The notes under the pieces are model-generated. The model made no database searches, was not told the origin of the DNA, and saw only the letters and a list, made by a program, of their open reading frames with translations. DNA of 15,652 nt, taken from assembly GCA_037442005.1 (NCBI GenBank), contig JBBIRA010000039.1:1-15652 (forward strand), given 5' to 3'. The first letter of the stretch is position 1, and each line of letters starts with the position of its first letter. The DNA is from Leptospirillum sp037442005. GTDB lineage: Bacteria; Nitrospirota; Leptospirillia; Leptospirillales; Leptospirillaceae. Made by a program: the position numbers and the translations under genes. Shown here piece after piece: positions 13,518 through 15,652 of the stretch.

Positions 13518-15652
13518 ATGATTGAACCCGATATTCCTTCTGACGAACCGTACCGTCTTGACGCATTGACCCGCCTGAACCTTCTTGATACCCCTTCTGA
13601 GGAACGATTTGACCGGTTAACCCGAATGGCCCGGCAACTCTTCAAGGTCAACATCGCCTTGGTCAGCCTTGTTGACGGCCATCGGCAATGGTTCAAATCA
13701 AAACAGGGGCTGGATGTCCCGGAGACGCCCCGATCCATTTCTTTTAGCGGCCACGCCATCCTGTCTGACCAGACGCTCGTCGTTTCCGATGCGACGACAG
13801 ATCCCCGATTCCGGGACAACCCCCTGGTGCTGGGATCCCCCGGCATCCGTTTTTATGCCGGGGCTCCGCTTCATACCCCGGACGGGTACCGGATCGGAAC
13901 CCTGTGTCTGATCCACAATACCCCGCGAACGGTTGACCGGGAGGAGCTGGCAACACTCCGGGACCTTGCTGATACCGTTGAAAGCGAAATCTTCCAGAGA
14001 AGAGCCCTCGAGGATCTCTCCCGGTTCCGGGAAACACTCGACTCCACAGAGGACATGATCTTCATCTTCGATCCGGAAACATTGGAGTTTGACTATGTCA
14101 ACCGGGGAGGGATCCGTAGTCTCGGGTACTCCCGGAATGAACTTCTCGGAGGAATGCATCCCTACGACATCAAACCACTCCTTCCCGAGCCGGACTTCAG
14201 ACACCTGATCGCCCCACTCCTCCGCGGGGAACAGTCCACACTGACCTTTGAAACCCTTCACCGCCACCGGGACGGATCAGATTTTCCGGTGGAAATCGTC
14301 ATGCAGATGTTCCGGCCGGAGTCCGACCCCCATTCTCATCCCGGGAAACTCATTGCCATTGTCCGGGATCTCCGGGAACGGAAAAAAGCCGAATATCGGC
14401 TGAAGGCGGAAAAAGAAAAGCTTCAGATCACACTATCCTCCATCGGGGATGCGGTGATCACAACGGATCATCAGGGGCTTATCACTTACATGAATCCTGT
14501 TGCAGCGGATCTGACCGGGTGGTCCCTTTCCGAAGCTACGGGACGCCCGCTGACGGATGTGTTCCGGATCATCAATGAACACTCCCGTCTTCCCGTTGAA
14601 AACCCGGTTCAGAAAGTGCTTGAACACGGAGTCATTGTCGGGCTTGCCAACCATACTCTTCTGATCGATCTCCATGGTAATGAAAGACCGGTTGCCGACA
14701 GCGCCGCGCCGATCCGGATCGACCCGGAGGGAGAAATCCTGGGCACCGTCCTTGTGTTCCGCGACCAGACCGATGAGCGGGAGAACCTCTGTCTGCTTTC
14801 AGACAAGGAGCAGACACTTCGCACAATCCTGGACCACGCGCCGATCGGCATCTGGATGTCCGATGCATCCGGAAAACTGATTTTTGTCAATAGAACGTTT
14901 TCGGACTCCTTCGGGGTCCCGGAACAAACGCTTTTTGAAGCCGCTTATTACGCCGATCCCATTGATCCGGAGTTTGCCGAAAAAAATCGCGCGTCTGACA
15001 TGATTGCCCTTCAATCGGATCTCCCTCATCTCTCCCGGGAGAAAGTCCGGTTTTCAGACGGGCAGTTTCATACGCTTGAGATTTTAAAAGCCCGCATTCA
15101 GAGTACGCCACCCCGGCTCATCGGGATCAGCCGGGATATGACCGATATCCTGAAGCAGGAAGAGCTTCTGCGCCACATGGCCCATTATGACTCCCTGACC
15201 AATCTCTATAACCGCAATGCCCTCTCTGAGCGCTTTTCCGATGCCAGAATCCGGGCGGATACCAGGGGAGACTTTCTCGGAGTCTGCTACCTCGATCTCG
15301 ATCACTTTAAACCCATTAATGATCTTTTCGGCCATGATGCCGGTGATCGGGTCCTGATGGAAATGGGTCGACGGCTGAAACAGGGGGTCCGTGAAGAAGA
15401 TACCCTGGCACGATTGGGCGGAGATGAGTTTGTTCTTTTATTGGCCTCCCCCCGGGACGAGAAAGAATTCGTTACCGCGATTGAACGGATCCAGAAACTT
15501 GTTTCCGAGCCCTTGGTGATTGGCAACGAAGCTATCCGGGTCTCCTGTTCGATCGGAGCCACGCTTTACCCGCGTGATTCCCGGGATTTCGATACCCTTC
15601 TCCGGCATGCCGATCTGGCCATGTACCAAGCCAAACAACTAGGCCGCAACCG
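13518..15652 (+). CDS. GAF-PAS-PAS-PAS-GGDEF diguanylate cyclase (cut by window edge)
   Basis: The frame is open from ATG 13518 to the right edge (711 residues seen). Residues about 29-155 form a GAF domain (EERFDRLTRMARQLF, WFKSKQGLDVPETPR, GAPLHTPDGYRIGTLCLI). PAS domains follow at about 169-295, 302-425 and 431-550. The GGDEF domain starts near 556 (HYDSLTNLYNRNALSERF), with GGDEF at 634-638 and the inhibitory site REED at 625-628, so c-di-GMP synthesis and product feedback are expected. The edge falls in the last conserved GGDEF stretch (HADLAMYQAKQLGRN). An EAL domain could follow outside. An in-frame TGA at 13503 means no earlier ATG is available. The ribosome binding site is weak. It lies 92 bases after the first cyclase on the same strand, with no clear terminator, so co-expression is plausible. 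Confidence 0.93.
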   Translation, partial: MIEPDIPSDEPYRLDALTRLNLLDTPSEERFDRLTRMARQLFKVNIALVSLVDGHRQWFKSKQGLDVPETPRSISFSGHAILSDQTLVVSDATTDPRFRDNPLVLGSPGIRFYAGAPLHTPDGYRIGTLCLIHNTPRTVDREELATLRDLADTVESEIFQRRALEDLSRFRETLDSTEDMIFIFDPETLEFDYVNRGGIRSLGYSRNELLGGMHPYDIKPLLPEPDFRHLIAPLLRGEQSTLTFETLHRHRDGSDFPVEIVMQMFRPESDPHSHPGKLIAIVRDLRERKKAEYRLKAEKEKLQITLSSIGDAVITTDHQGLITYMNPVAADLTGWSLSEATGRPLTDVFRIINEHSRLPVENPVQKVLEHGVIVGLANHTLLIDLHGNERPVADSAAPIRIDPEGEILGTVLVFRDQTDERENLCLLSDKEQTLRTILDHAPIGIWMSDASGKLIFVNRTFSDSFGVPEQTLFEAAYYADPIDPEFAEKNRASDMIALQSDLPHLSREKVRFSDGQFHTLEILKARIQSTPPRLIGISRDMTDILKQEELLRHMAHYDSLTNLYNRNALSERFSDARIRADTRGDFLGVCYLDLDHFKPINDLFGHDAGDRVLMEMGRRLKQGVREEDTLARLGGDEFVLLLASPRDEKEFVTAIERIQKLVSEPLVIGNEAIRVSCSIGATLYPRDSRDFDTLLRHADLAMYQAKQLGRN

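Overview
The window is a roughly 54% G+C (estimated by eye) bacterial chromosomal segment from a Gram-negative-type organism: it has two lipobox signal peptides, a transmembrane chemoreceptor and strong purine-rich ribosome binding sites. The gene mix and protein style resemble acidophilic Nitrospirota such as Leptospirillum. That assignment is an impression from memory and has not been tested by any search.

Layout. 1-1013 (minus): the 5' part of glmM (phosphoglucosamine mutase), running off the left edge, preceded by a small YvlD-type 'phage holin family IV' membrane protein. 1014-1422: an A+T-rich intergenic stretch with a candidate sigma70 promoter and a perfect 15-bp inverted repeat. 1423-2982 (plus): a methyl-accepting chemotaxis protein, followed by nested GC-rich hairpins. 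3189-3569 (plus): a DUF202 membrane protein. 3619-4669 (minus): a decayed locus where the start of a DUF4338 (DruA-like) gene, broken by a 4-bp tandem duplication, is fused to the frameshifted 3' part of a secreted, LVIVD-like protein gene. 4795-5585 (minus): two small lipoprotein genes, one TRL-like and one cysteine-rich. 6004-7032 (plus): a SAM methyltransferase convergent with an MscS-type channel (7039-7971, minus), which lies downstream of a zinc alcohol dehydrogenase (8030-9034, minus). 9250-9828 (plus): msrA with a TTG start and its own candidate promoter.

10079 to the right edge (plus) is a signalling block with two large diguanylate cyclases in tandem. The first looks like an alternating PAS-GAF protein ending in GGDEF, but its reading frame is interrupted between the first PAS and the rest (10396-10534). 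The second (13518 to beyond 15652) is GAF-PAS-PAS-PAS-GGDEF and is cut by the window edge. Both keep the GGDEF motif and the RxxD inhibitory site. With the chemoreceptor at 1423 the window is rich in sensory input, but nothing in it shows what the sensors detect. The leader of the first cyclase carries a long hairpin and a short direct repeat whose origin is unexplained.

No rRNA, tRNA, CRISPR array or complete insertion sequence was seen. The best candidates for something unusual are the frame-interrupted cyclase with its hairpin leader and the chimeric pseudogene locus. I did not find a convincing new defence or mobile system.
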